Source: a virus
Strand: one strand, 5' to 3'
Length of the DNA stretch: 50,071 nucleotides
Virus record (IMG/VR): IMGVR_UViG_3300028920_000008
Span: 1 to 50,071 of that record
Made by a program: the position numbers and the translations under genes. Positions 15,305-22,522 of the stretch are shown here, one piece after another; within the stretch, counting starts at the first letter, position 1; each line of letters opens with the position of its first letter. The notes under the pieces are model-generated. The model was given only the letters and a program-made list of their open reading frames with translations, searched no databases and was not told where the DNA came from.

Positions 15305-15788
15305 GATGTCTCCTTTTGATAAGGTTGATAAGGAGAACCCGCAATACTTTGTTGGATTTTATGATCCACAAGGAAAGTGGTATCTCGAATCAGGCCCGTT
15401 TGCAAGCACAGAAGAAGCAGCAAATAGAGTTCACTATCTGAACAGTCTATCGTCTGTCACAGAGAAAATAGCAACAGAGATATATAATACGGTATATGAA
15501 GCCGTAGAGAAATATATCGAGAAGGCAAAGAATGATGGATTGTTTTCTCCGCAGGTCACCGATGATGGTGAATTTCTCGACAGATGGAGTATTCGCGGAT
15601 GGGATGGAAAAAAATGGACAGAGGTAACCCTTGATGTTGCCATAGAATCTGCGGAAAAATATCTGTCGGCCTGGAAACAAGTTGGTGACACAATAAGAAA
15701 CTCTATCGATGGAAACTCGATGGAGCTAAGGGTATTCAATGAGATTGGCGAACACACTGACGCCTGTTGTATAATCAAACTAGATTGA
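15288..15788 (+). CDS. Unknown protein
   Basis: 166 aa, ATG at 15288 after AGAGGGGG. N-terminal strand pair (QYFVGFYDPQGKWYLESGPF), a long central helix (IYNTVYEAVEKYIEKAKN) and a Trp-rich segment (WSIRGWDGKKWTEV). Not recognised; expressed with its neighbours as one operon. Confidence 0.5.
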   Translation: MYVYRRMSPFDKVDKENPQYFVGFYDPQGKWYLESGPFASTEEAANRVHYLNSLSSVTEKIATEIYNTVYEAVEKYIEKAKNDGLFSPQVTDDGEFLDRWSIRGWDGKKWTEVTLDVAIESAEKYLSAWKQVGDTIRNSIDGNSMELRVFNEIGEHTDACCIIKLD

Positions 15789-15807
15789 CCGGAAAGGAGA
15801 TGGTCAA

Positions 15808-16068
15808 ATGGCAAGCTATCAGGAAACTGGAAAAAAGATAGCGGACAGAATATCCACCCCGCTGTCAAAGCTCGATGAAACAGACCGAAGGGATGTTATC
15901 GACGCTATTTTGTTCTTCGGACAAACTGCAAAGTTTAGATGTCGAAACAACAGCGCGTATGACAATTTTTGTCGTATCTGTTTTGGTCGAGTCGCAAGGC
16001 TTGAAAGATCAGATGTTGGGCTTGGATTCGACATGCTTCATGTTGATTCTCTGAAAGAAAACGAATAG
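15808..16068 (+). CDS. Unknown small helical protein
   Basis: 86 aa, ATG at 15808 behind AAAGGAGA. Helical, with a Cys/Arg cluster in the middle (KFRCRNNSAYDNFCRICFG). Three Cys in that span could bind metal. Unknown function. Confidence 0.5.
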   Translation: MASYQETGKKIADRISTPLSKLDETDRRDVIDAILFFGQTAKFRCRNNSAYDNFCRICFGRVARLERSDVGLGFDMLHVDSLKENE

Positions 16069-16077
16069 GAGGATGGC

Positions 16078-16626
16078 ATGTCATCAAATGATTTGCTTAA
16101 AGTCAAACTTGTTTTGACAGATAAGAGTGAGGTTGTTTGTCGCGATGTCAGACAAGAAACAGTGGCAGATAGCCCGACGTGGAACAGATATCGTGCGCTG
16201 CTCCAAGAGTGGAAGATGAAACAGGAGCCTACAAACGAGCTAATCGAGCTTCTGATTGAGTTTCTTCCGATTGACATCGAGCTGTTGCTTTGGGAGAAGT
16301 ACGATGGAGGAGATAGTGACGGATATCAAAGAGCAGTTGATAGATTTAGTCACGAGCTTCCATGCGAGAACGGTCTGATGGAGTTTAGGGATGAGCTTGT
16401 AAGGCTCTACTCTGACGCAGATCTTGCTGATAGATCAATCGAAGATCTTGAGGAGATGTTGCTTGAAATGAAGGAGTACAAAAACATAACTGTAAGTTTG
16501 ATTTGTGATAAAATCAAACGCGCAGTTGAAAGTGCTTGTGCGCTCATCAATCAAGCAAGAGATGTTGGAGGATATGATTCTGATATTGAATCATATATTG
16601 ATCTCCTGAGAGAGATAAGGACATAA
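16078..16626 (+). CDS. Unknown acidic helical protein
   Basis: 182 aa, ATG at 16078 behind AGGAGG. Strongly acidic and leucine-rich (NELIELLIEFLPIDIELLLW, RSIEDLEEMLLEMKEYK). DNA-mimic or host-inhibitor proteins of phages are often like this, but there is no specific evidence. Not recognised. Confidence 0.5.
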   Translation: MSSNDLLKVKLVLTDKSEVVCRDVRQETVADSPTWNRYRALLQEWKMKQEPTNELIELLIEFLPIDIELLLWEKYDGGDSDGYQRAVDRFSHELPCENGLMEFRDELVRLYSDADLADRSIEDLEEMLLEMKEYKNITVSLICDKIKRAVESACALINQARDVGGYDSDIESYIDLLREIRT

Positions 16627-16643
16627 TAACTAGGGGGCATCAC

Positions 16644-17093
16644 ATGCCAAGAGAGCGAAAATCATACGATATCCGTATGATAAAAAAATACAGAATACTC
16701 GAAAGGCCATCAATAAAAGGCCCAAGAGATGCTGTGAATCACGCAATTAAAATCGGGATGTTCAAAAAAGATCCCGACAAGGAGGTTTTCTACGCCTACT
16801 ATCTCAGCACAAAGAACGAGATAATAGTGGTTGATACTATCTCAATTGGATCTCTAAATGCGTCAATTGTTCATCCGAGAGAGATACTCAAACCTGCGAT
16901 ATTAAATTCTGCTGCGGCGATTCTTATGATGCACAATCATCCAACAGGAGACCCCGCACCATCAAAAGAGGATATAGAATTTACGCGCAGATTCAATCAG
17001 TGCTGCGAGCTGATTGGAATTCAGTTGCTAGATCATGTTATCGTTGGAGCTGATGGTAAATACCATAGCTGCAAAGAGAACGGATCCATCTAG
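16644..17093 (+). CDS. RadC-like JAB/MPN-domain protein
   Basis: 149 aa, ATG at 16644. Covers the C-terminal MPN(JAMM) domain of RadC proteins without the helix-hairpin-helix part. The JAMM ligands are visible: Glu47 in KEVFYAYYLS, His97 and His99 in MMHNHPTG, and Asp110 in PAPSKEDIEF, the full E...HxHPxGxxxPSxxD signature. The family is a putative zinc metalloprotease or deubiquitinase-like enzyme with unknown bacterial substrate; despite the name it is not a proven DNA repair factor. Phage copies are known to occur. It sits at the end of the small-gene run, before a structured spacer. Confidence 0.85.
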   Translation: MPRERKSYDIRMIKKYRILERPSIKGPRDAVNHAIKIGMFKKDPDKEVFYAYYLSTKNEIIVVDTISIGSLNASIVHPREILKPAILNSAAAILMMHNHPTGDPAPSKEDIEFTRRFNQCCELIGIQLLDHVIVGADGKYHSCKENGSI

Positions 17094-17123
17094 CACAGAA
17101 GTACATAGTCCTTGAGAGCATCA

Positions 17124-17240
17124 GGGGCCAGGGTGCCGGATAGATGATGGTATCCCGAAAACTGTCATCTGTCTAGTAAACTGGCCCCTTTTCGCGTGGA
17201 TAAATATATATCACTTGGGCCGGCATTCAGATTTTCGTGG
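17124..17240 (+). terminator. Structured spacer with shared signature (copy 3)
   Basis: In the 214-bp gap after the RadC-like gene, GGGGCCAG (17124-17131) pairs with CTGGCCCC (17181-17188), followed by TTTT: a good intrinsic terminator. GATAGATGA/TCATCTGTC forms an inner stem. TGCCGG (17134-17139), inside that hairpin, can pair with CCGGCA (17220-17225), part of the downstream ATCACTTGGG-N16-CGTGG element. The two outer pairings interleave, so they form a pseudoknot or exclude each other, as in an attenuator. Confidence 0.5.
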
Positions 17241-17307
17241 CGTTTTTTAATATGGAAAATTATATTTCAATTCTCTAATCTGAAATATAAAAACTGTAGG
17301 GAGAGAG

Positions 17308-17847
17308 ATGAACAGAAAAGAATTGCAGAAAAAAATTGATGCGATCAAAGAGTTTACCCCGTCGCAAAAAAATGCCATACAAACAATGTTAAGGCAAATA
17401 GCGTCTGTTTGCGACGGAGCGCAAGATCTTGATGGCTTTGGATTCAACAAGCACGACTCATCTTTTGGTAAGAGCCTTGCAAGCCAAACATCGCGCCTCT
17501 CACATAGGCAGGCACTTGCGGGGATCAGACTTGCCTACAAGTACAGGAGACAGCTATCAAGCTCTGCGCAATCTTTGCTAAACAGAATCCTTGACGGGAA
17601 AGACGACCAGCCAACACTTGGATTGGGGCAAGCGGGGCCACACGAACCAAACGACATAATGATCTTCCCTGTTTTTGTGTCCGGCACATGTGAAAGAATT
17701 CATGTTGTATCAAGGTCTGCGGCAAAAGAAATCGCCTCATTCCTTCCAGAAGAATGGTCTGATTCTGTGCAAAAAAATCTTTATGAAAAAGGCTTAAAAA
17801 GTGTTGACATAGAGGAAATCGAAGGTATACTTTCAATTAACAATTAG
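17308..17847 (+). CDS. Unknown protein
   Basis: 179 aa, ATG at 17308 behind GGGAGAGAG. A helical N-terminal half (KKIDAIKEFTPSQKNAIQTM; SHRQALAGIRLAYKYRRQLS) and a C-terminal half with a Pro-rich loop. A central zone DGFGFNKHDSSFGKSLASQT resembles short segments in phage proteins that bind DNA or cofactors, but no family is recognised. Confidence 0.5.
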   Translation: MNRKELQKKIDAIKEFTPSQKNAIQTMLRQIASVCDGAQDLDGFGFNKHDSSFGKSLASQTSRLSHRQALAGIRLAYKYRRQLSSSAQSLLNRILDGKDDQPTLGLGQAGPHEPNDIMIFPVFVSGTCERIHVVSRSAAKEIASFLPEEWSDSVQKNLYEKGLKSVDIEEIEGILSINN

Positions 17848-17869
17848 GCCAACAAACGATTTTTTGGCC
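17847..17869 (+). terminator. Hairpin at the gene end
   Basis: GGCCAA (17847-17852), overlapping the stop codon, pairs with TTGGCC (17864-17869) around an 11-nt T-rich loop. No T tail follows, so it is more likely a stabilising 3' hairpin than a terminator. Confidence 0.4.
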
Positions 17870-17905
17870 GAAGGAATGCACCCATAAACAACAGGAGGTA
17901 TTGAG

Positions 17906-18094
17906 ATGTTGGTGAAGAAAGACGGAAAGACTTACAAGGTGACAAAGAAAAATTTTCGCAAGATCCTTCTGAGTCACGCGGTCGGCGGCAAGTATGACAT
18001 CTCCAAGATCGGCTCGGAAGTCGGATCTGTCGAGCATGACCTTGACAAGATGTCACCCGAAGTTGCCATGAAGGAAGTCGAGAAGTTCATCTAA
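17906..18094 (+). CDS. Small basic protein
   Basis: 62 aa, ATG at 17906 behind ACAGGAGG. Starts MLVKKDGKTYKVTKKNFRK; basic N-terminus, acidic C-terminal helix (SPEVAMKEVEKFI). Function unknown. Confidence 0.5.
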   Translation: MLVKKDGKTYKVTKKNFRKILLSHAVGGKYDISKIGSEVGSVEHDLDKMSPEVAMKEVEKFI

Positions 18095-18098
18095 GTCA

Positions 18099-18196
18099 AT
18101 ATAAGCGCGAGGGTTACAACCTAAGCGCCTATTGATTGCAAGCGTAGGGGTTGGGGCGTGTTCCCGGCCCCTACGCGCTTATATACGCTTATATAG
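18099..18196. promoter_or_regulatory. Operator-like cluster of AAGCGC/GCTTATA boxes with hairpin
   Basis: ATATAAGCGCG (18099-18109) and CGCGCTTATAT (18174-18184) are perfect inverted repeats. A third box, TAAGCGCCTAT, lies at 18122-18132 and is identical to 8924-8934. Two 10-bp tandem copies (GCTTATATAC, GCTTATATAG) lie at 18177-18196. GCGTAGGGG (18142-18150) pairs with CCCCTACGC (18168-18176). The array lies before an early gene and shares motifs with sites at 9866 and 34337. Confidence 0.55.
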
Positions 18197-18213
18197 AGTC
18201 ACTAGGAGTAGAT

Positions 18214-18471
18214 ATGATAAGAACAAAAGCAGAAGTTGACCTAAGCATAGAGATCCTGGGAAAGATGTCAGAGCTTGTTGATCTGGAGAAAGAGCTTGTA
18301 GCAACAAAAATAAAGGGACAAATCAAGAGCAACAAGGCGTCGGAAAAAAATCACACAAAGCAAACAATCATAAGCGATGGCGTTGCTGAGTTTCTTGCAA
18401 AGATCGACAAAACAATCAATCGAATAGACTCAATCCTATCAGTAAGAGATGGGAGAAAGACAGCTAGGTAG
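18214..18471 (+). CDS. Unknown small helical protein
   Basis: 85 aa from the ATG at 18214, behind TAGGAGT. Predicted nearly all helix (EVDLSIEILGKMSELVDLEK; EFLAKIDKTINRIDSI), with a basic linker. Directly downstream of the operator-like array, so it may be separately controlled. Not recognised. Confidence 0.5.
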   Translation: MIRTKAEVDLSIEILGKMSELVDLEKELVATKIKGQIKSNKASEKNHTKQTIISDGVAEFLAKIDKTINRIDSILSVRDGRKTAR

Positions 18472-18513
18472 CGGATATTTACGGTATTCCGCAAAACTTA
18501 GTCTATAATTTTG

Positions 18514-18543
18514 TTGACGGCACAAGCTGTTACGTGCTATAGT
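18514..18543 (+). promoter_or_regulatory. Sigma70-type promoter
   Basis: TTGACG (18514-18519), 18-bp spacer, TATAGT (18538-18543), each one mismatch from consensus, in the 101-bp gap before the 18573 gene. The spacer contains GCAC...GTGC arms that could be an operator. Confidence 0.55.
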
Positions 18544-18572
18544 TTTATCATAGTGTAAGAAAGGGGTTTTTC

Positions 18573-18842
18573 TTGATACAAGAATCTTCATCTGTTGGCC
18601 GCTTAAATCCGCGAGTCCCCGTGAGATTTAAAAACGAGCGGGCACAAAAAGTATATCAACAAATAACCAAAAGAATAGAAGTCCATCAAAGATCGGCTGA
18701 TGAAGCTGAGGCTTTCGAGTCTTTTGGCAAGATGGTTGATAGAATCTCCAGGATGGAGGAGCTTGATTGGGTAGTCGCGCATCTTAAGAGACTATTCAGC
18801 TTCGAGGAAATAGAAGAAGATACAACCGATCGAGAGGGCTAA
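18573..18842 (+). CDS. Unknown small helical protein
   Basis: 89 aa, TTG start at 18573 behind AAGGGG. Basic N-terminus (RLNPRVPVRFKNERAQKVYQ), then acidic helices (EELDWVVAHLKRLFSFEEIE). Follows a good promoter. Unknown function. Confidence 0.5.
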   Translation: MIQESSSVGRLNPRVPVRFKNERAQKVYQQITKRIEVHQRSADEAEAFESFGKMVDRISRMEELDWVVAHLKRLFSFEEIEEDTTDREG

Positions 18843-18949
18843 ATCCTATAGCTGGCAAGCTGATCCTTTCTGTGTCTTTTCGGTCGGTTTTTAATTGATG
18901 GGCCGGGGCCACTCTCTCCCGAAACCCCTTGCTCGACGTGGCTCCGGTT
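18826..18949 (+). terminator. Two long-range stems in the spacer after the 18573 gene
   Basis: ACCGATCG (18826-18833, inside the gene end) pairs with CGGTCGGT (18882-18889), followed at once by a T run to 18893. Then GGCCGGGGCCAC (18901-18912) pairs over 12 positions (three G-T) with GTGGCTCCGGTT (18938-18949). The first looks like a terminator with a large loop; the second is a 12-bp hairpin ahead of the next gene. Confidence 0.45.
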
Positions 18950-18980
18950 CCATCTTAACTCTTAAAAATAGGAAGGTGAT

Positions 18981-19343
18981 ATGTATACGATAAGAATAGA
19001 CAATCTTGATGAGTACACCGGGAGTGATGTAGAAAAGGATCTCACCGAGACAATGAATCAAATGCTTGCAGAGCATGGGATGAAGTCTGGTGGGATTCAT
19101 TTTTTCCCTGGAAGGGACGATCTTTTTGTCCTTGTTGATGTTGAGATGATCGAACCAAGAATTAGGCCGGGCCAAAGATCAAAGGATTGCCTGCTTAGTT
19201 TCCCGGACTGGATTATTGTCAACAACACGGTTAACGACGTGCTTGATAAATTTAAATTTTATGCCACCGTAAAATCAAGCAAGTTCGTTGTGCGGATAGG
19301 GAAGCGCAGAAGGGAAGATTATAAAGGTGGCAGGAGGTTCTGA
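18981..19343 (+). CDS. Unknown protein
   Basis: 120 aa, ATG at 18981 behind AGGAAGGTG. Alternating beta strands and helices (MYTIRIDNLDEYTG, DLFVLVDVEMIEP, KFVVRIGKRRRED) with a very basic C-terminus. Not recognised. Confidence 0.5.
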   Translation: MYTIRIDNLDEYTGSDVEKDLTETMNQMLAEHGMKSGGIHFFPGRDDLFVLVDVEMIEPRIRPGQRSKDCLLSFPDWIIVNNTVNDVLDKFKFYATVKSSKFVVRIGKRRREDYKGGRRF

Positions 19344-19344
19344 T

Positions 19345-19548
19345 ATGCCAGCAAACTCTGTCGGATTTGTCTTTGCTATGATAGGTGTTGCAGAGATATT
19401 TACAATGTATGATAACGATCATGCAGATGTGTACCTTTGTGGCGGCTGTCGCAGGGAGGCAAGATGGAAGGACAGGCGACAGACTCCGATGTGTTTTAGG
19501 TGTGGATCTTCTGACCTGACACTTATCAGGAAGAGATCTGAATACTAA
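19345..19548 (+). CDS. Small zinc-ribbon protein
   Basis: 67 aa from the ATG at 19345, behind CAGGAGG. A hydrophobic N-terminus (SVGFVFAMIGVAEIF) is followed by two CxxC knuckles, LCGGCRRE and MCFRCGSS, 20 residues apart, the signature of a zinc ribbon. Probably binds nucleic acid or RNA polymerase; the target is unknown. Confidence 0.55.
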   Translation: MPANSVGFVFAMIGVAEIFTMYDNDHADVYLCGGCRREARWKDRRQTPMCFRCGSSDLTLIRKRSEY

Positions 19549-19560
19549 AGAGAGGTGTAT

Positions 19561-20547
19561 ATGCCTAAAGATAGCAGAGAAGAAAAATCCATCGACGAGA
19601 TGGAAAAAGAAGCTTCTGCTTCCGAAGATATTCCGGCCCCCCCAGACTCAGATGATCCGTGGGCTGGAGAAGAAAGGAAACAGGACAAGTTTTCGGATCG
19701 CGATGGCGAAGCAAAGGTAAAACTTTACACGCTATCAATTCCGAACGAGCCTGTTGTTGGCGGCAATCCAAATCCTGGATTTAGAAAGCTATGTCTCGAC
19801 CGGGATATGGCTATTGAGCCGCGTGATCACATTAGAGCTGTTGTTCTTGACAGGATAATGCCAAACATCGCGCAGGTTCCATACAAAGAGGCAAAAAAGA
19901 TTCCAAAGGATGAGCCGTGGAGAAAGTATCTTGGATACTCTTTCGATGGTGTCGCGCCTTCCGCGGATAAGGAGGGCGTATTTTTTCGGAAGTGTCTCGA
20001 TGTTGACGGAAATCCATTCAAGTCCTGTTCTCTCAACCCTGGCTTTGATAGCGATGGATCTCCGCGCGTCAAAGAACTAGGAGATGGCGAGTGTCCGTGG
20101 GGTAGATGGACAAACAGCCTAACGGAATCAGACAGAGAAAAGTACAAGATCAAGGATGATGACGCACCGCCAATGTGTAACAACAACATCCTTCTGTACT
20201 GTTGGGATCTTGATATCTCTGTTCCGTTTGTCGCATACTTCAAGGTAACAACAATCGGATACGCAAAAGACTTCTTGGCTTCTTGCACAAGAGGATTGGG
20301 CGAGGAGCAGAAGCAGTATCCGTTCTATGCGTTTGAGGTACTGTTTAGTGTTGTCGATAAAGGAGAGTACGCAACAGCAAAAATCGTCAACACAAACAAA
20401 TTCAGCAACCCTGGGCGCATCAAGCCTGTTGTATCGTGGTTCAACGAAAACAGAGAGTTGATGGTTCGAAACGTGGCAGTCCAGATGGGAGAGTTGAAGA
20501 AGAAAGCAGAAGATGCTGGAGACTTCAAGCCGGAGGACTACGAATAG
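19561..20547 (+). CDS. Cys-rich protein at the head of the replication block (possible ssDNA-binding role)
   Basis: 328 aa from the ATG at 19561, behind AGAGAGGTG. A 45-residue acidic, disordered start (SIDEMEKEASASEDIPAPPD) is followed by a globular domain with conserved-looking Cys and Trp (FRKCLDVDGNPFKSCSLNPG, GECPWGRW, PPMCNNNILLYCWDLD), then beta strands (VPFVAYFKVTTIGY) and a C-terminal helix. It is first in the block that encodes nuclease-like, helicase and primase proteins. A single-strand-binding or annealing role would fit that position, but the sequence match is not strong enough to name it. Confidence 0.45.
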   Translation: MPKDSREEKSIDEMEKEASASEDIPAPPDSDDPWAGEERKQDKFSDRDGEAKVKLYTLSIPNEPVVGGNPNPGFRKLCLDRDMAIEPRDHIRAVVLDRIMPNIAQVPYKEAKKIPKDEPWRKYLGYSFDGVAPSADKEGVFFRKCLDVDGNPFKSCSLNPGFDSDGSPRVKELGDGECPWGRWTNSLTESDREKYKIKDDDAPPMCNNNILLYCWDLDISVPFVAYFKVTTIGYAKDFLASCTRGLGEEQKQYPFYAFEVLFSVVDKGEYATAKIVNTNKFSNPGRIKPVVSWFNENRELMVRNVAVQMGELKKKAEDAGDFKPEDYE

Positions 20548-20748
20548 ATGCCGAAGGTCGTCAATGACGATATGGTTCCTGTCTCTGAGGAAATGAAGAT
20601 CATAATTCGGAGGCTTGGATACAAGGAATGCGCAAGGCTAACTGGAAAAACAGATAGCTATATGCGATCTCTTGCGTCTAAGGGAGAAAAAAGAATCCGA
20701 AGGTCTGATCTGAGAATAATCGACATGGCAAGGACGGCATCTATGTAG
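20548..20748 (+). CDS. Small helix-turn-helix protein
   Basis: 66 aa, ATG at 20548 directly after the previous stop. The core IIIRRLGYKECARLTGKTDS then YMRSLASKGEKRIRRSDLRI reads as a compact HTH with a basic recognition helix. Probably a sequence-specific DNA-binding protein regulating the replication block. Family not assigned. Confidence 0.5.
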   Translation: MPKVVNDDMVPVSEEMKIIIRRLGYKECARLTGKTDSYMRSLASKGEKRIRRSDLRIIDMARTASM

Positions 20749-20836
20749 TTGATTGGGTGGATGGGCGTAGCAAAACGGCAGGGCCAACTTTTTTGGCAAG
20801 GTAATCGCCACTCCATCTACGCCCCCACCCTATCAA
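20749..20836 (+). ncRNA. Long hairpin RNA before the Cas4-like gene
   Basis: The 103-bp gap folds into one rod. TTGAT/ATCAA (20749-20753/20832-20836), GGGTGG/CCACCC (20755-20760/20825-20830) and GGGCGTAG/CTACGCCC (20763-20770/20817-20824) stack with one mismatch and a 2-nt bulge. An apical hairpin GCCAA/TTGGC (20783-20787/20793-20797) has a T-rich loop. No T tail follows, and the ribosome binding site AAGGAGG lies just outside the stem. Too long for a simple terminator. Role unknown. Confidence 0.55.
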
Positions 20837-20851
20837 TTAAAAGGAGGACTT

Positions 20852-21916
20852 ATGAAGCGAGAGGTAAATCTTGATAGCCTGCAAAGGCCGGCTGTTTATT
20901 CTCCAGACTGGTTTAAAATATCAAGCAGCATGTCAGATACGTTCTCTGAGTGCAGGCAAAAGTTTTTGTATTCATATGTATACAAGATAAAACAGAGAAA
21001 AGTAGACCACAAACTGCTACGACGTAGCTGTGTGATATTTGCCTCTAATGGAGAAATAGTCAAAAAATTTGGAGAGGCCACCAATCTTGATAGAGTTGCG
21101 TGGTTTCTTGCATCTGAGGCAAAGCAAGCCGTAAAAGATCTTGGGCTTGCTTTTTCGTGGAAAGAATGGGTTTCGATCTGTGGACAGAATGGAGAGCATC
21201 CAATAGAATCTGCAATAAAGAAAGTATATGATTTCCCATCCCCAGAAAACAAAAGATGGTATTTTTCCTTTGATGACTTTATGACTCAATGCATCAACGC
21301 GACAGCAACAATAAGAATGTTTCTTACGAGAAATGAAATCGTGCCACTAAAGAAAGATGGCAGGACATTCATACAACAAACACTTGAGGCTCCGCTTGTA
21401 ATAGATGGCCAGATTCTTGATGAGACAAACGGAAGCCCAACAATAATGCGTGCGCAGGTTAATTTTATCGACAAAGATATGAATGTGTATGTGTGGAGGA
21501 TTTCTTCAAAGAGGTCGTCCGAGAACGAAATGGTTGCAAAGATATCAGAGTCGATAGATGCTCAGGCCGCTGTTGTTGCGCATCACTTTCAGGGAAGCGT
21601 AGATTTTCCGATTCACTTTGATCTTAGAAAGATAGTTGTTAAAAAAGATGGAGATATTTCTGAGGTAGAAAGCCACCAACGAGATGTATCACGAGAGGAG
21701 GTTGATGACACAAAAAGACGCCTTGCTTACAAGGCTAAAGAGATAAGGTCTATGAATATCTTTAGGGAGAGATCATGGACTTGTCCAAGATGTAGTCATT
21801 ATGACGTATGTATTAGGCGCGATACGTCAAACTTCATACAGGAAGTATGGGGAGATGAAGCGCAGGTAGCACCGAAAAAGAAAGAAACCAACGACATAGA
21901 TGATATGCCGTGGTAA
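20852..21916 (+). CDS. Cas4/RecB-like PD-(D/E)XK protein, catalytic acids replaced
   Basis: 354 aa, ATG at 20852. N-terminal ISSSMSDTFSECRQKFLYSY matches the start of Cas4/AddB-type nucleases, with Cys34. Near the end TCPRCSHYDVC (C311, C314, C320) supplies the other three ligands for a 4Fe-4S cluster. QAAVVAHHF fits the QxxxY region. The catalytic strands do not fit: where G-x-I-D is expected the protein reads AQVNF (N204), and where D-x-K is expected it reads SSK (S218, K220). It is therefore probably a DNA-binding, non-cleaving relative, or the active site has moved. The neighbouring Fe-S helicase suggests joint action on DNA ends. Confidence 0.65.
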   Translation: MKREVNLDSLQRPAVYSPDWFKISSSMSDTFSECRQKFLYSYVYKIKQRKVDHKLLRRSCVIFASNGEIVKKFGEATNLDRVAWFLASEAKQAVKDLGLAFSWKEWVSICGQNGEHPIESAIKKVYDFPSPENKRWYFSFDDFMTQCINATATIRMFLTRNEIVPLKKDGRTFIQQTLEAPLVIDGQILDETNGSPTIMRAQVNFIDKDMNVYVWRISSKRSSENEMVAKISESIDAQAAVVAHHFQGSVDFPIHFDLRKIVVKKDGDISEVESHQRDVSREEVDDTKRRLAYKAKEIRSMNIFRERSWTCPRCSHYDVCIRRDTSNFIQEVWGDEAQVAPKKKETNDIDDMPW

Positions 21917-21931
21917 GAGAGGAGCTTTGAT

Positions 21932-22507
21932 ATGTTGGTAGAGACATATGAAGTGACTGAGGCTGTAGATCCTGATTCCGCGACAGAAGAAAACGAAAAA
22001 GCACGCGCTCTGATAGAGGAGCTTGGCCTTTCTGGTCAAAAAAAATTCATTGGCGAAGTCGGAGAAACCGTGCCGTTCAGAAAGATGTCGCAACTTGAAA
22101 CAAACGTGTATAAAACGCTTTTGGGTTCAAGAACATCTGTCGATGAATACTCGGCAGGTATGATTCCGGCAAGGGTTCTTGATATTGTAAAGAGACACAG
22201 GGATTCTTTTGAAAGAATCGACGTACTCTACTCCGAAAACGATCCAGACCCCGTCCTTGTTGGTGTGATGAAAAGAGAGAACTCTACATGGCAAAAAGAC
22301 GACTTCATTCTCGCCAGATGGGGAGATGAGCTTGAGTCGATCGAGTCTCTCGCAAACAAGGCGCTTGACATCATAAGGGGCAACGTGACTACCGCCCTTC
22401 AAAAAGCAAAGACTGCTATAGACGCAGACATCGAAGCGGCAAAAAGTATTGGTATGCACACGCTCCACAAGTCGATTCCGAACCCTCGTTATTATTCTGA
22501 ATTTTAG
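21932..22507 (+). CDS. Unknown protein of the replication block
   Basis: 191 aa, ATG at 21932 after GAGAGGAG. Acidic helical N-terminus (SATEENEKARALIEELGLSG), a central mixed part (SAGMIPARVLDIVKRHRDSF) and a C-terminal helix (LANKALDIIRGNVTTALQKA). Lies between the Cas4-like and helicase genes. Not recognised. Confidence 0.5.
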   Translation: MLVETYEVTEAVDPDSATEENEKARALIEELGLSGQKKFIGEVGETVPFRKMSQLETNVYKTLLGSRTSVDEYSAGMIPARVLDIVKRHRDSFERIDVLYSENDPDPVLVGVMKRENSTWQKDDFILARWGDELESIESLANKALDIIRGNVTTALQKAKTAIDADIEAAKSIGMHTLHKSIPNPRYYSEF

Positions 22508-22522
22508 AAAGGGATTATTGAT

